Shown here: piece after piece, positions 33,162-46,028 of the stretch
Layout of the letters: each line of letters begins with the position of its first letter
How positions within the stretch are numbered: the stretch's first letter is position 1
Source of the DNA: Drosophila miranda
Taxonomy: Eukaryota > Arthropoda > Insecta > Diptera > Drosophilidae
Assembly (NCBI RefSeq): GCF_003369915.1
Contig: NW_022881603.1
Coordinates: 46,687,723 to 46,751,722 of the forward strand
DNA length: 64,000 nt
Reading direction: 5' to 3'
The notes under the pieces: model-generated
The model's input: the letters and a program-made list of their open reading frames with translations, nothing else
What the model was told of the DNA's origin: nothing
Database searches by the model: none
Made by a program: the position numbers and the translations under genes

Positions 33162-35293
33162 AAAGGTGGAGAAGTTTAATTTCTCTTATGCCAGGGAGAT
33201 ATCTTCGTTCAAGATAAGTGTCTCCCCAGCTCACTTTGACACCAATTGCTCTGCCAAATTTTGGCCAGAGCATTTGGTGGTGAAGGAGTTCAAGGCCAAG
33301 AAGAAAAATAGTCCCCCCATAACACTCACAAATCATCCCAATGCGCCTAATTGCAGTGGACTCTTACTTCACGTCGGAACACTTCACAGTCCAAGTTCAA
33401 CAGGAACTGGAATTCCTGTGTGTAAAACTGATTCTTCCCGCTTTCGCAATATTCGTTACTTGATCCCACCTTCTTCGGATATTTCAATTTATGAGCAGCA
33501 CTTGTCCGCTTTAACCGCTGTTTCTTCCTCGCTATCTGATAAAGATCGTATGATAGTTCTTGGTGACTTCAACTTGCCAGGAACTGTTTGGTCTTCAGTA
33601 AACGAGTCTAGTATCCTAGTGCCCATGTCACGACATGACTTTGTTGACGGCTTGCTTGACCTGTCCCTGTCTCAAGTCAACCATGTAAAAAATTCCTTGG
33701 GTCGATTGCTTGATCTGTGCTTTGTATCGGATCCGACCATAGTGTTGTCAACCCGAGCCCTTCCGCTCACTATACCTGAAGACGCCTACCACCCTACTTT
33801 CGAGGTGTCGCTAGATATTGGACCAACTGTATTGGATCGGTCGAGTAGGCTACCTGTACATTTCCGCTGCTTTCGTAAAGCTTTCGTTGCGAAGCTTAAT
33901 AACCTCATTAGGGATTTTGATTGGTCCGCTTTGTCCTTGTGCACTGATGTCATAAAAGGCATAAACATTTTTTACAATGCTCTTGGCACATTTTTTTAAT
34001 CTTGTGTCCCGCTTTCTTGGCCGATTAGATCTGGAAAACCCTCTTGGTTTACCAAAGAGTTATCCAGTCTAAAAACTTAAAATCAAGACTTTATAAAAAA
34101 TTTCAAGAAGTGGGTTCTCCTACTTCTCACTCTCGCTATGTAATAGCTCGGGCAAACTTTTCAGTTCTTAATGCTCAATGCTATAAGAACTACCTATCTC
34201 GATGCAGGATACGTTTTTCTCAGGACCCTAAACAGTTTTACTGCTTCGTAAACAGTAAGCGTAGAACGTCCGCACACCCACCTCACTATCATTTTGTAAT
34301 ACGTCGGCAATCTTTTTGTCCAATTTTTCCAAACCACCTATTCTGAGGAAAGCTACTCTGGTCATCCGTACCCATACGGTTTACCGAGGTCGAAAGGCAT
34401 TTTCAGTCCCTTGTTAAATGAATGTTCTTTACTTCATGATCTTCGACTAGTTAAGCCGGTGTTTTCACCGGGTCCAGACGGGCTTCCAGGTTGTGTACTC
34501 AGGTACTGCGCCGAGGCTCTGTGTGGACCTTTGCTTAAACTATTCATCCTGTCCATTGATTCTTCTTGCTTCCCCCGATATGGAAGGAATCGTTTATAAT
34601 TCCTCTCCATAAAAAAGGTAGCAAGTCTGATGCAAAAAATTATAGAGGTATAGCAAAGTTATCCTAAAATGTTTGAGAAGGTTTTAACTCCGCACTTGCA
34701 ACATCTCTGCAAGTCACTTATATCTACAACTCAGCATGGATTTATAAGGCGGCGATCAACCACCAAGAACTTGTTAGAGTTTACCTCTTTCATTATTAAA
34801 GGCTTTCAAGGTAACTTACAGACGGATGTTATTTACATCGACTTTAGTAAAGCATTCGACTCTGTAAACCATTCCCTTCTAGCGCATAAACTTGACCTTT
34901 TAGGGTTTCCGCCCAACCTCCTGAGATGGATTTCTATCTATCTTTGTTCTAGGTCTCAAAGAGTCCTCTTCAAAAACTCCCTCTCTTTAGCAGTAAAGGT
35001 TTCTTCGGGAGTACCACAGGGCAGCCATCTAGGCCCCTTACTCTTCACACTCTTTATTAATGACTTGCCTTCAGTATTAACATATTCTCGAGTACTTATG
35101 TATGCGGATGATTTTAAACTCTGTGGATATTTCATTTCATTACCGCTTGCAATCCGAACTCAATAAATTTGAGTCATGGTGTTGAGCTAACTTGTTACAC
35201 CTTAATGCCTCGAAATGCAAAGTTATGACATTTCATCGTTCTAGCCCTTTGTTGGCTCCCTATACCCTATTTGGTGGTTCTCTTGAGAGAATT

Positions 35294-35857
<564 letters not shown>

Positions 35858-36658
35858 ATTACCCTGGTGGATGATCTGGGTGTTATGTTAGACCCCAAGT
35901 AATTAAGGCCATGTGCGTGCTTGGGTTTATAAAGAGGTGGTCAAAGGAATTTGACGACCCCTATATAACAAAGACTCTCTATACCTCGCTTGATCTTAGA
36001 ATACGGCTTCTGTGTATGGTGCCCTCAGTACAAAGTACACCAGGACCGTATAGAATCAGTACAGAAAAACTTTTTACTCTTTGCTCTGCGGGGCCTTAAC
36101 TGGGATGCGGGTTTAAGACTCCCATCTTACTCTAGTAGACTACTATTAGTAAACCTCCCATCCTTAGTTAACCGTAGAAAAATGCTTGGTGTGATATTTA
36201 TGCACAACTTGATCAGGGGTGACATAGACAGCCCTGATCTGTTGAGCCGCATAAACTTCACGATTCCTATTAGACTGACTAGAAATTTTATACCGTTGTT
36301 CCTTCCACTTTGTAGATCGAATTATTACTTGCATGAACCGTTTAGGGTCTTATGCTCGGATTATAATTCCCTCTACCATATTATATTCACCACTAGTTCT
36401 CTTCCTCTTATTAAATTACTAATCCTTACACACCGTTCTAGTAATTAGTAATTGTAGTGGTATTTGTATTTTGATTGCATGCTTAGTTTCTTAGTAAGTT
36501 TAGTGCTAATTTTCGTCGAATGTTAGTCTAATAGCTATCTTTCTAGCATGTTCGCGTTCGGCATGCGGCAGCGCCCCTCGGTAGGTTGGGCGGGAGGAGG
36601 GCTGCGTTTTGCCTGGGATCCGCGCGTAACAACCTTCTGATGGTTTCACACGGGCAAC

Positions 36659-36712
36659 TTGACGGTGCAGTAACTGCATCGCCTCTTGAAAGATGCAGTC
36701 ATTGCATGTCAA
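36659..36712 (+). other. Structured 3' end of LINE copy 3
   Basis: Same outer TTGAC/GTCAA pairing and two inner hairpins as the other copies. Confidence 0.6.
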
Positions 36713-36718
36713 CGTCCA

Positions 36719-38120
36719 ACGTCTAATGGCGGTGAAGTAGAAGTTTGATCCTTCTCTATCTTCGCTAAGAGACATTTCTCATAACAAAACGCGTTTTAAC
36801 CGCAGTATTGTGAACTATTCTTGTTGCTCCGAGCGATGTCATTTGGAAGCACGAATTGAATTTTCGAATGGACTTCAGGAAGAGGTTTTAATCTAGCCGT
36901 TCAATGGTTCCTGTGGGGTCTCAATTTTAGGTGACTTATGTTTGGTTTTGAGCGCCGGACAATAATATTCAATATTCTAGACGAATAAACGAAGCTCGGT
37001 GTACTTTTTGGGGTTGTCTTCTATATTCTCTTTAAGTGCCAATTAACGCGTCCGTCCCAATTGTCGTTGATATCGTTCATCTCGTGCCTTTCGTGATTGA
37101 GTTTCACGCAATTGCACTATGTCCCAACATGCTCACACTTCCATTTTCGTTATCCTCTTGTATTCATTCATCTGTTCTTTCTACTCTACTATGTCGCATG
37201 TTTCTTGCTTTAGCACACACAAAAATTTAACAAATTGATATTCTTACTGCTGAAAATCGGTATGCCAACCTCGTAACACATTTGTGTTAATGTGTGTGTA
37301 GGAGGTTCTGAAGACACGGCAACAGCCTCTGATGATTGCAATGGAAGATGAGTGACAGGCAGTTGTGGTACTGTTTCTGAAACTGACTGTATTGAAAAAA
37401 TTGATTCTTATTTATAGGTAACCAAAGGTACAAAATGGGTGACTCTGTAAAAATATATTTTTATGTATTATGGATAAGTTTACGGTCTGGTGGGCAATTG
37501 GGTCATTTTGATGGTCAGCAATTGCACCGATGTCTTCGCTCTCTGCGGACAGAGTGCATTGTCAGCAGAACTCGCTGCAGTGGCTAGTGTTTTATCGTGA
37601 GATATTGTATTAAATGTTAAATTGGAACTTATTTCGGAACAACTGAACAATTTCGTATGGGATATTTGTATACCGTTCATGCAAATAGCGTAAGTGTAAA
37701 TTCTTTATTCATCTTTCTATTACCTATCCTATTAACTCGTTCTTTTTACCTTTTTTTCCTCTGCCGTCGCTATGCCGTCAGCAGCTGCGCCTGGTCTAGT
37801 CAGTTACCACTTGAAATAGCTGGAGAACAGACATTTTTTGTCCCGAATCTATTACTTTGGCTCGAGATCAGCTCGCTTGCCTCATCTTTCATACTCTGGC
37901 TCTGGCATCTTCGGGCACCTTCAACACACAAATTACCAATTACCGACCTACAATGGTGGACGGCGGACCAGTCCCACGAGGGGGATGACAGAGTGGAGGG
38001 GCGTGTGGGGCCCTGAAGGGCGCCATAAATGGACTGGAGGGGATAACCAGGTAGCCCTTTTGTGGGTAGGGGGGCGGCCAACTCCGGGCCTGGGGGAACC
38101 TAACGGGGTGTACAGACGAA
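36719..38120. other. Unassigned flank, right duplicate
   Basis: Copy of 29492-30900. No gene, RNA or transposon domain recognised. Confidence 0.5.
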
Positions 38121-38124
38121 TCTC

Positions 38125-38380
38125 GCCGAGAGCATTTAGGTAATGCGCCGGACCTCGTTTTCGGGGTCCTACCACGGCTTCGAACTACCACGGAGGCCTT
38201 TGCCAAGCGAGGATGCCAACAAGTATCGCCGAGAGTGCCTAGGCTAACGCCGGATGGCACTTACGGGACCCTTTCGGACTAAGAATTACTACGAAGGTCT
38301 TTACTATGTGGAGATACCGACAGATATCGCCGAGAGTACCTAGGCTATCGCCGGATAGTACTTACGGGACCCTGTCGGAC
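38125..38380. repeat. Minisatellite units next to the NUMT
   Basis: Three units with the GCCGAGAG core (38125, 38228, 38329), copies of 30907-31160. The last unit is cut after CCTGTCGGAC, where A+T-rich mitochondrial sequence starts. Confidence 0.7.
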
Positions 38381-39092
38381 TTAAAAATATAATTATTTTA
38401 CAATAATAATAATAAAATTATTAACATTAATTAAATAATTTTTATAAATTAAAAAAAAATTAATTAATAATTAAATTATTGATATTAATTAAATATTTTT
38501 ATAAATTAAAAGAAAATTCATTAATAATAAGATTTCTCCTATTTTTTTTTTTTTTTTTTTTTAAATTTACAATTTATATAATATTATTTTTTATATAAAT
38601 TTACAATTTATAAAATATTATTTATTAAATAAATTTATATTTTATTAATATTTCATGAATTTTATTTTTATAATATTATTAAAAATTTTTTATATACTAG
38701 TTCTAGATTAATAGATAATATATATATATATAAATGTTTAATATATTATTATATAGTTAACAATTTAAATAAAAAATTTCGCAATCCAAAAATTACTACA
38801 TAAAATGTAAATAAGATAATTGTTAATAATTTATCTAACATTTCTTTTATTTATATATATATATATATGTTTATTAAATTATTATATATTTATATATTTA
38901 TATATAGTTGATGATTTATATAACATATATATATATACTAAAAAAAAATTATTTAATTATTTTTTTTTATTTAAAAATTTTTATACTAAAATGTATTATT
39001 AATTAAAAAACTAATTATTTTTTAATTTTGTAATTTACAAAAAAAAAATAATAGAATAAAAAAAAAAAAAAAATAGGAGAAATTTTATTATT
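38381..39092 (+). other. NUMT copy 1, partial control region
   Basis: A+T-rich non-coding DNA matching 54640-55348 of the next copy. It holds a poly-T run (about 38542-38562), TA repeats and a poly-A run before trnI. In mtDNA such T-stretches on the two strands are linked to replication initiation; here they are fossils. Confidence 0.85.
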
Positions 39093-39100
39093 AATGAATT
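38515..39100. repeat. Inverted repeat in control region (copy 1)
   Basis: Left arm AATTCATTAATAATAAGATT + TCTCCTA + poly-T (38515-38562). Right arm, inverted, poly-A + TAGGAGAAATTTTATTATT into the first bases of trnI (about 39056-39100). The arms are about 500 bases apart. The same pair occurs at about 54772-54814 and 55311-55356. Confidence 0.65.
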
Positions 39101-39158
39101 GCCTGATGAAAAGGGTCACCTTGATAGGGTGGATTATGTAGTATACTGCATTCATTGA
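39093..39158 (+). tRNA. trnI: NUMT copy 1 mt tRNA-Ile (GAT)
   Basis: AATGAATTGCCTGATGAAAA start, anticodon in CTTGATAGG, and acceptor complement TTCATT. First gene after the control region, as in all Drosophila mtDNA. Confidence 0.85.
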
Positions 39159-39189
39159 CAGGTTTTATTGTTTTTTTTTATAAAGACTT

Positions 39190-39257
39190 TATATTTAATA
39201 GAATTAAACTATTTCTAAAAGTATCAAAAACTTTTGTGCATCATACACCAAAAAATA
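39190..39257 (-). tRNA. trnQ: NUMT copy 1 mt tRNA-Gln (TTG)
   Basis: Minus strand between trnI and trnM; anticodon complement CAA in AGTATCAAAAAC. Confidence 0.8.
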
Positions 39258-39283
39258 TATATATATATATTTATATTAATTTT

Positions 39284-39350
39284 AAAAAGATAAGCTAATT
39301 AAGCTACTGGGTTCATACCCCATTTATAAAGGTTATAATCCTTTTTTTTA
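39284..39350 (+). tRNA. trnM: NUMT copy 1 mt tRNA-Met (CAT)
   Basis: Anticodon in GGGTTCATACCCC; abuts ND2. Confidence 0.85.
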
Positions 39351-40376
39351 ATTTTTAATAATTCTTCAAAAATTTTATTTTTAACAATTATAATTATCGG
39401 AACAATAATTACAGTTACATCTAATTCTTGGTTAGGAGCTTGAATAGGACTTGAAATTAATTTGTTATCTTTTATCCCCCTGCTAAGAGATAATAATAAT
39501 TTAACTTCAACTGAAGCATCTTTAAAATATTTTTTAACCCAAGCATTAGCTTCAACTGTTTTATTATTTTCATCAATTATTTTAATATTAAAAAATAACA
39601 TGAATATTGAAATTAATGAATCATTTACTTCAATAATTATTATATCTACTCTTCTATTAAAAATAGGAGCTGCTCCTTTTCATTTCTGATTTCCCAATAT
39701 AATGGAAGGTTTAACTTGAATAAATGCATTAATATTAATAACTTGACAAAAAATTGCCCCACTAATATTAATTTCTTATTTAGATATTAAAAATGTATTG
39801 CTTATTAGAGTAATTTTGTCAGTAATTGTGGGAGCAATTGGTGGATTAAACCAAACATCTTTACGTAAATTAATAGCATTTTCTTCAATTAATCATTTAG
39901 GATGAATATTAATAAGTTTAATAATTAGAGAATCTATATGATTAATTTACTTCACATTTTATTCTTTTTTATCATTTATTTTAACTTTTATATTTAATAT
40001 TTTTAAATTATTTCATTTAAATCAATTATTTTCTTGATTTATAAATAGAAAAGTTTTAAAATTTACTTTATTTATGAACTTTCTATCTTTAGGTGGATTA
40101 CCTCCATTTTTAGGATTTTTACCTAAATGACTAGTAATTCAAGAATTAACATTTTGTAATCAATATTTTATATTAACAATTATAATAATATCAACATTAA
40201 TTACACTATTTTTTTATTTACGAATTTGTTATTCAGCATTCATGCTAAATTATTATGAAAATAATTGAACAATTAATACTCAATTTAATAATATAAACAC
40301 AAATTTATATTTAATTTTTACTTTTTTTTCAATTTTTGGATTATTTTTAATTTCTTTATTCTTTTTTATACTTTAA
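39351..40376 (+). pseudogene. ND2: NUMT copy 1 ND2
   Basis: ATT start after trnM and TAA at 40374-40376; 1026 bp, the normal Drosophila length, with no break noticed in mitochondrial code. It contains [20 protein letters not shown] and [20 protein letters not shown]. In mtDNA it is a membrane subunit of complex I. In the nucleus the TGA-Trp codons make it non-coding. The less damaged of the two ND2 copies. Confidence 0.85.
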
Positions 40377-40440
40377 GGCTTTAAGTTAAATAAACTAATA
40401 GCCTTCAAAGCTATAAATAGGGGTAATCCTTTAAGCCTTA
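40375..40440 (+). tRNA. trnW: NUMT copy 1 mt tRNA-Trp (TCA)
   Basis: AAGGCTTTAAG ... CCTTCAAAGC ... AAGCCTTA cloverleaf; overlaps the ND2 stop. Confidence 0.85.
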
Positions 40441-40496
40441 GTAAATTTTTACTCCTTCAAAATTGCAGTTTGATGTCATTATTGACTATAAGACTT
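40433..40496 (-). tRNA. trnC: NUMT copy 1 mt tRNA-Cys (GCA)
   Basis: Minus-strand acceptor arms AAGTCTT and AAGGCTT; anticodon complement TGC in AATTGCAGTT. Overlaps trnW by 8 bases, as in fly mtDNA. Confidence 0.85.
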
Positions 40497-40497
40497 T

Positions 40498-40560
40498 GAT
40501 TAAGAAGAATAACTCTTATAAATAAATTTACAATCTATCGCCTAAATTTCAGCCACTTAA

Positions 40561-40562
<2 letters not shown>
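40498..40562 (-). tRNA. trnY: NUMT copy 1 mt tRNA-Tyr (GTA)
   Basis: GATTAAG and CTTAATC acceptor arms; anticodon complement TAC in ATTTACAATC. Confidence 0.85.
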
Positions 40563-41674
<1,112 letters not shown>

Positions 41675-41676
41675 TT

Positions 41677-41741
41677 TCTAATATGGCAGATTAGTGCAAT
41701 GGATTTAAGCTCCATATATAAAGTATTTTACTTTTATTAGA
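41677..41741 (+). tRNA. trnL2: NUMT copy 1 mt tRNA-Leu (TAA)
   Basis: TCTAATATGGCAGATTAGTG start, anticodon in GATTTAAGCTC, TTATTAGA end; between COX1 and COX2. Confidence 0.85.
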
Positions 41742-41747
41742 AAATTA

Positions 41748-42390
41748 ATGTCTACAATTAATTTTTTTTCACGACCACGCATTATTAATTTTAGTAATAA
41801 TTACGGTATTAGTTGGATATTTAATATTTATATTATTTTTTAATAGCTATGTAAATCGATTTCTTTTACATGGACAATTAATTGAAATAATTTGAACAAT
41901 TTTACCAGCAATTATTCTTTTATTTATTGCTATGCCTTCTCTTCGATTATTATATTTACTAGATGAAATTAATGAGCCTTCAATTACACTAAAAAGAATT
42001 GGACATCAATGATATTGAAGTTATGAATATTCAGATTTTAATAATGTAGAATTTGATTCTTATATAATTCCAACAAATGAATTATCAAATGATGGATTTC
42101 GACTACTAGATGTAGATAATCGAATTGTTTTACCTATAAATTCTCAAATTCGAATTTTAGTAACAGCCGCTGATGTTATTCATTCATGAACAGTTCCAGC
42201 TTTAGGAGTTAAGGTAGATGGAACACCTGGACGATTAAATCAAACTAATTTTTTTATTAACCGACCTGGTTTATTTTACGGACAATGTTCAGAAATTTGT
42301 GGAGCTAATCATAGTTTTATACCTATTGTAATTGAAAGTGTTCCAGTAAATTATTTTATTAAATGAATTTCTAATAGAGTAAATTCTTCA
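41748..42390 (+). pseudogene. COX2: NUMT copy 1 COX2 with N-terminal deletion and frameshift
   Basis: ATGTCTACA is followed directly by ATTAATTTTTTTTCACG. The usual Drosophila gene has about 47 more bases here (codons 4-19), lost between two ACA trinucleotides. In this copy the loss shifts the frame at once. The rest, including the copper-site region [12 protein letters not shown], is preserved. The same deletion is in copy 2. Confidence 0.9.
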
Positions 42391-42459
42391 TTAGATGACT
42401 GAAAGCAAGTACTGGTCTCTTAAACCATTTTATAGTAAATTAGCAATTACTTCTAATGA
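42389..42459 (+). tRNA. trnK: NUMT copy 1 mt tRNA-Lys (CTT)
   Basis: CATTAGATGACTGAAAGCAA start, anticodon in GTCTCTTAAACC, TCTAATGA end. Confidence 0.85.
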
Positions 42460-42494
42460 TATTATTATTATTAATGAATTTTCTTTTAATTTAT

Positions 42495-42560
42495 AAAAAA
42501 TTAGTTAAATCATAACATTAGTATGTCAAAATAAAATTATTAAATTTTTAATATTTTTTG
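42495..42560 (+). tRNA. trnD: NUMT copy 1 mt tRNA-Asp (GTC)
   Basis: Anticodon in GTATGTCAAAAT. Copy 2 reads GTCAAACT, so copy 1 has a base change next to the anticodon loop. Confidence 0.8.
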
Positions 42561-42722
42561 ATTCCACAAATAGCACCAATTAGATGATTACTTTTATTTA
42601 TTGTATTTTCTATTACATTTATTTTATTTTGTTCAATTAATTATTATTCATTTATACCTTCTTCACCTAAATCTAATGAATTAAAAAATATTAATTTAAA
42701 TTCAATAAATTGAAAATGATAA
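42561..42722 (+). pseudogene. ATP8: NUMT copy 1 ATP8
   Basis: ATT start (IPQMAPISWLLLF in mitochondrial code), 162 bp, ends AAATGATAA overlapping ATP6 by 7 bases. No lesion seen. Small peripheral-stalk subunit of ATP synthase in the organelle. Confidence 0.85.
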
Positions 42723-43390
42723 CAAATTTATTTTCTGTCTTCGACCCATCAGCAATTTTTGGATTATCATTAAATTGATTAAGAACATTTTTAGGACTTT
42801 TAATAATTCCCTCAATTTACTGATTAATACCATCTCGATTTAATATTTTTTGAAATTCAATTTTACAAACTTTACATAAAGAATTTAAAACATTATTAGG
42901 ACCTTCAGGTCATAATGGTTCAACATTTATTTTTATTTCATTATTTTCTCTAATTTTATTTAATAATTTTATAGGTTTATTTCCATATATTTTTACAAGA
43001 ACAAGTCACTTAACTTTAACACTTTCTTTAGCTTTACCTTTATGATTATGTTTTATACTTTACGGTTGAATTAATCATACACAACATATATTTGCCCATT
43101 TAGTACCTCAAGGAACACCAGCTATTTTAATACCATTTATAGTATGTATTGAAACTATCAGAAATGTAATTCGACCTGGAACTTTAGCTGTTCGATTAAC
43201 AGCTAATATAATTGCAGGACACTTATTATTAACTTTATTAGGAAATACTGGTCCTTCTATGTCGTATTTTTTAGTAACATTTCTATTAATTGCTCAAATT
43301 GCTTTATTAGTTCTTGAATCAGCTGTTGCTATAATTCAATCTTATGTATTTGCTGTATTAAGTACTTTATACTCTAGAGAAGTAAATTAA
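42716..43390 (+). pseudogene. ATP6: NUMT copy 1 ATP6
   Basis: ATG at 42716 (MMTNLFSVFDPS), stop TAA at 43388-43390; 675 bp, the normal length. No indel. Proton-channel subunit a of ATP synthase in mtDNA; here a relic. Confidence 0.85.
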
Positions 43391-43396
43391 TTGATA

Positions 43397-44140
43397 ATGT
43401 CTACACATTCAAATCACCCATTTCATTTAGTTGATTATAGCCCATGACCTTTAACAGGAGCAATTGGTGCTATAACTACTGTTTCAGGAATAGTAAAATG
43501 ATTTCATCAATATGATATTTCTTTATTTTTTTTAGGAAATGTAATTACTATTTTAACCGTTTATCAATGATGACGAGATGTATCACGAGAAGGAACATAT
43601 CAAGGATTACATACTTACGCCGTAACTATTGGATTACGATGAGGAATAATTTTATTTATTTTATCAGAAGATTTTTTTGAGCTTTTTTCCATAGAAGTCT
43701 ATCTCCAGCTATTGAAATTGGAGCTTCATGACCTCCTATAGGAATTATTTCTTTTAATCCATTTCAAATTCCTTTATTAAATACAGCAATTTTATTAGCA
43801 TCAGGAATTACAGTAACTTGAGCTCATCATAGTTTAATAGAAAGAAACCATTCACAAACAACTCAAGGATTATTTTTGACTGTATTATTAGGTATTTATT
43901 GAAGCCCCTTTCACAATTGCAGATTCAGTTTATGGATCTACATTTTATATAGCAACAGGATTCCATGGAGTTCACGTTTTAATTGGAACAACTTTTTTAC
44001 TTGTATGTTTATTGCGTCATTTAAATAATCATTTTTCAAAAAATCACCATTTTGGATTTGAAGCAGCAGCTTGATATTGACATTTTGTTGATGTAGTTTG
44101 ATTATTTTTATATATCACAATTTACTGATGAGGAGGTTAA
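43397..44140 (+). pseudogene. COX3: NUMT copy 1 COX3 with two deletions
   Basis: ATG at 43397, stop 44138-44140; 744 bp against the normal 789. A 16-base deletion near 43671 and a 29-base deletion near 43896 (TTTAT|TGAAGCC) sum to 45, so the frame is lost between them and regained after. Both are absent from copy 2. Confidence 0.9.
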
Positions 44141-44152
44141 TTAAATATTAAT

Positions 44153-44216
44153 ATCTATATAATATAAAAGTATATTTGACTTCCAATCATAAAGTCTGTT
44201 AATAGCAGTGTAGATA
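44153..44216 (+). tRNA. trnG: NUMT copy 1 mt tRNA-Gly (TCC)
   Basis: ATCTATA and TGTAGAT acceptor arms; anticodon in GACTTCCAATC. Confidence 0.85.
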
Positions 44217-44570
44217 ATTTTTTCAATTATTTTAATTGCTTCATTAATTTTAACAATTGTTACTATTGTAATATTTTTAGCTTCAATTTTATCAAAAAAA
44301 GCTTTAATTGATCGAGAAAAAAGATCACCGTTTGAATGTGGATTTGACCCTAAATCATCTTCACGACTACCCTTTTCTCTTCGATTTTTTTTAATTACTA
44401 TTATTTTTTTAATTTTTGATGTAGAAATTGCTTTAATTTTACCTATAATTATTATTTTAAAATTTTCAAATATTTTCATCTGAACTTTTACTTCAATTAT
44501 TTTTATTTTAATTTTATTAATTGGACTTTATCATGAATGAAATCAAGGTATATTAAACTGATCAAATTAA
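44217..44570 (+). pseudogene. ND3: NUMT copy 1 ND3
   Basis: ATT start, TAA at 44568-44570, 354 bp, the full normal length with no stop in mitochondrial code. Complex I membrane subunit. Confidence 0.85.
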
Positions 44571-44572
44571 TT

Positions 44573-44636
44573 AGGGTTGTAGTTAATTATAACATTTGAT
44601 TTGCATTCAAAAAGTATTGATATTCAATCTACCTTA
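44573..44636 (+). tRNA. trnA: NUMT copy 1 mt tRNA-Ala (TGC)
   Basis: AGGGTTGTAG start, anticodon in ATTTGCATTC. First of the A-R-N-S1-E-F cluster. Confidence 0.85.
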
Positions 44637-44700
44637 GAATATGAAGCGATTTATTGCAATTAGTTTCGACCTAATCTTAGGTAATCTTACCCTTATTCTT
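44637..44700 (+). tRNA. trnR: NUMT copy 1 mt tRNA-Arg (TCG)
   Basis: GAATATGAAGCGATTTATTG start, anticodon in GTTTCGACC. Confidence 0.85.
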
Positions 44701-44764
44701 TAATTGAAGCCAAAAAGAGGCTTATCACTGTTAATGATACAATTGAGAATTAACTCCAATTAAG
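44700..44764 (+). tRNA. trnN: NUMT copy 1 mt tRNA-Asn (GTT)
   Basis: TTAATTG and CAATTAA acceptor arms; anticodon in CACTGTTAATG. Confidence 0.85.
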
Positions 44765-44831
44765 GAAGTATGGTGATCAAGTAAAAGCCGCTAACTTTTT
44801 TCTTTTAATGGTTAAATTCCATTTATACTTC
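44765..44831 (+). tRNA. trnS1: NUMT copy 1 mt tRNA-Ser (GCT)
   Basis: GAAGTATGG start and TATACTTC end; anticodon in GCCGCTAACT. Lacks a normal D arm, as usual for this gene. Confidence 0.8.
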
Positions 44832-44832
44832 T

Positions 44833-44899
44833 GTTTATATAGTTTAATAAAAACATTACATTTTCATTGTAAAAATAAAATAATTTTTTTTTATAAATT
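44833..44899 (+). tRNA. trnE: NUMT copy 1 mt tRNA-Glu (TTC)
   Basis: GTTTATATAGTTTAATAAAA start, anticodon in CATTTTCATTG. Confidence 0.8.
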
Positions 44900-44918
44900 A
44901 CTAAAATTAATTCACTAT

Positions 44919-44983
44919 ATTCAAAGATAAATTTATCTCCATAACATCTTCAGTGTCATACTCTAAACATAAGCTATTTGAAT
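44919..44983 (-). tRNA. trnF: NUMT copy 1 mt tRNA-Phe (GAA)
   Basis: ATTCAAATAGCTT start on the minus strand; anticodon complement TTC in CATCTTCAGTG. Confidence 0.85.
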
Positions 44984-46028
44984 AAATAAATAATAAAAAA
45001 TTAAATAAAATTAAAATTCAAAATACAAATAATATTAAATAAATTTTTAAATTATTATTATGTATTAAAAATAAAATTTGAGAATAATTAACTAATTTTT
45101 GATACAAATGCTGACCACCAAAATACTCTGATCACCCTTGGTCAAAACTTTTTACAACAATTTGACCATAATTTAAATGATAAAAAATTATTCCATAAGT
45201 TCTAATATAAGGTATAAATCATATTGATCCTAAAAATGTTGAAAAGTTATAAAAAATAAAAGATTTATTTAAACTATATAACTTAGTTAAAGAAATTAAA
45301 TAACCTAATAATCCCCCAAAAATACAAACAAATAATGTTAATAATTTTATTGATAAAGGTAAACAAATTATAAAAGGGCAAGGAAAAATTAATCAATTTA
45401 ATATTCTACCCCCAATTATTCTTATAATTAATAACCCTATTATACCACGTAATAAAATTCATCTTTCATCATTTAATATATTTAAACTACCACAATTTAA
45501 ATCACCAGTTATTGAATAATAAACTAACCGAAAAGAATAACTAACAGTTAACCCCGTAGAAAAAAAAAATAGGAAAAATGAAAATAAATTAATATTACTA
45601 ATTATGACAATTTCTAAAATTATATCTTTTGAGTAAAACCCAGCTAAAAAGGGTATTCCACATAAAGCTAAATTAGAAACATTAAAACAAGCAGAAGTCA
45701 AAGGCATATGAATTCTTAAACCTCCTATTAAACGAATATCTTGAGAATTATTTATATTATGAATAATAGCACCTGCGCATATAAATAATAAAGCCTTAAA
45801 TAATGCATGAGTTAATAAATGAAATATAGCTAATTTATAAAATCCTATAGAAAGAATTCTTATTATTAATCCTAATTGTCTAAGAGTTGATAAAGCAATA
45901 ATTTTTTTCAAATAAAATTCAAAATTAGCTCCTTAACCAGCTATAAATATAGTTAAACCAGATAATAATAATAATAATTGACCTAATCAAGAAGTTCTTA
46001 ATAAAATATTAAACCAAATTAAAATTAT

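Noticed and set aside
39299..39601. Minus-strand frame opposite ND2
   Set aside because: Shadow of ND2 caused by A+T-rich codons; not conserved and uses the nuclear code by chance.
44141..44479. 112-codon minus-strand frame opposite ND3, present in both NUMT copies
   Set aside because: Antisense to ND3 and trnG. Preserved only because the two copies are nearly identical.
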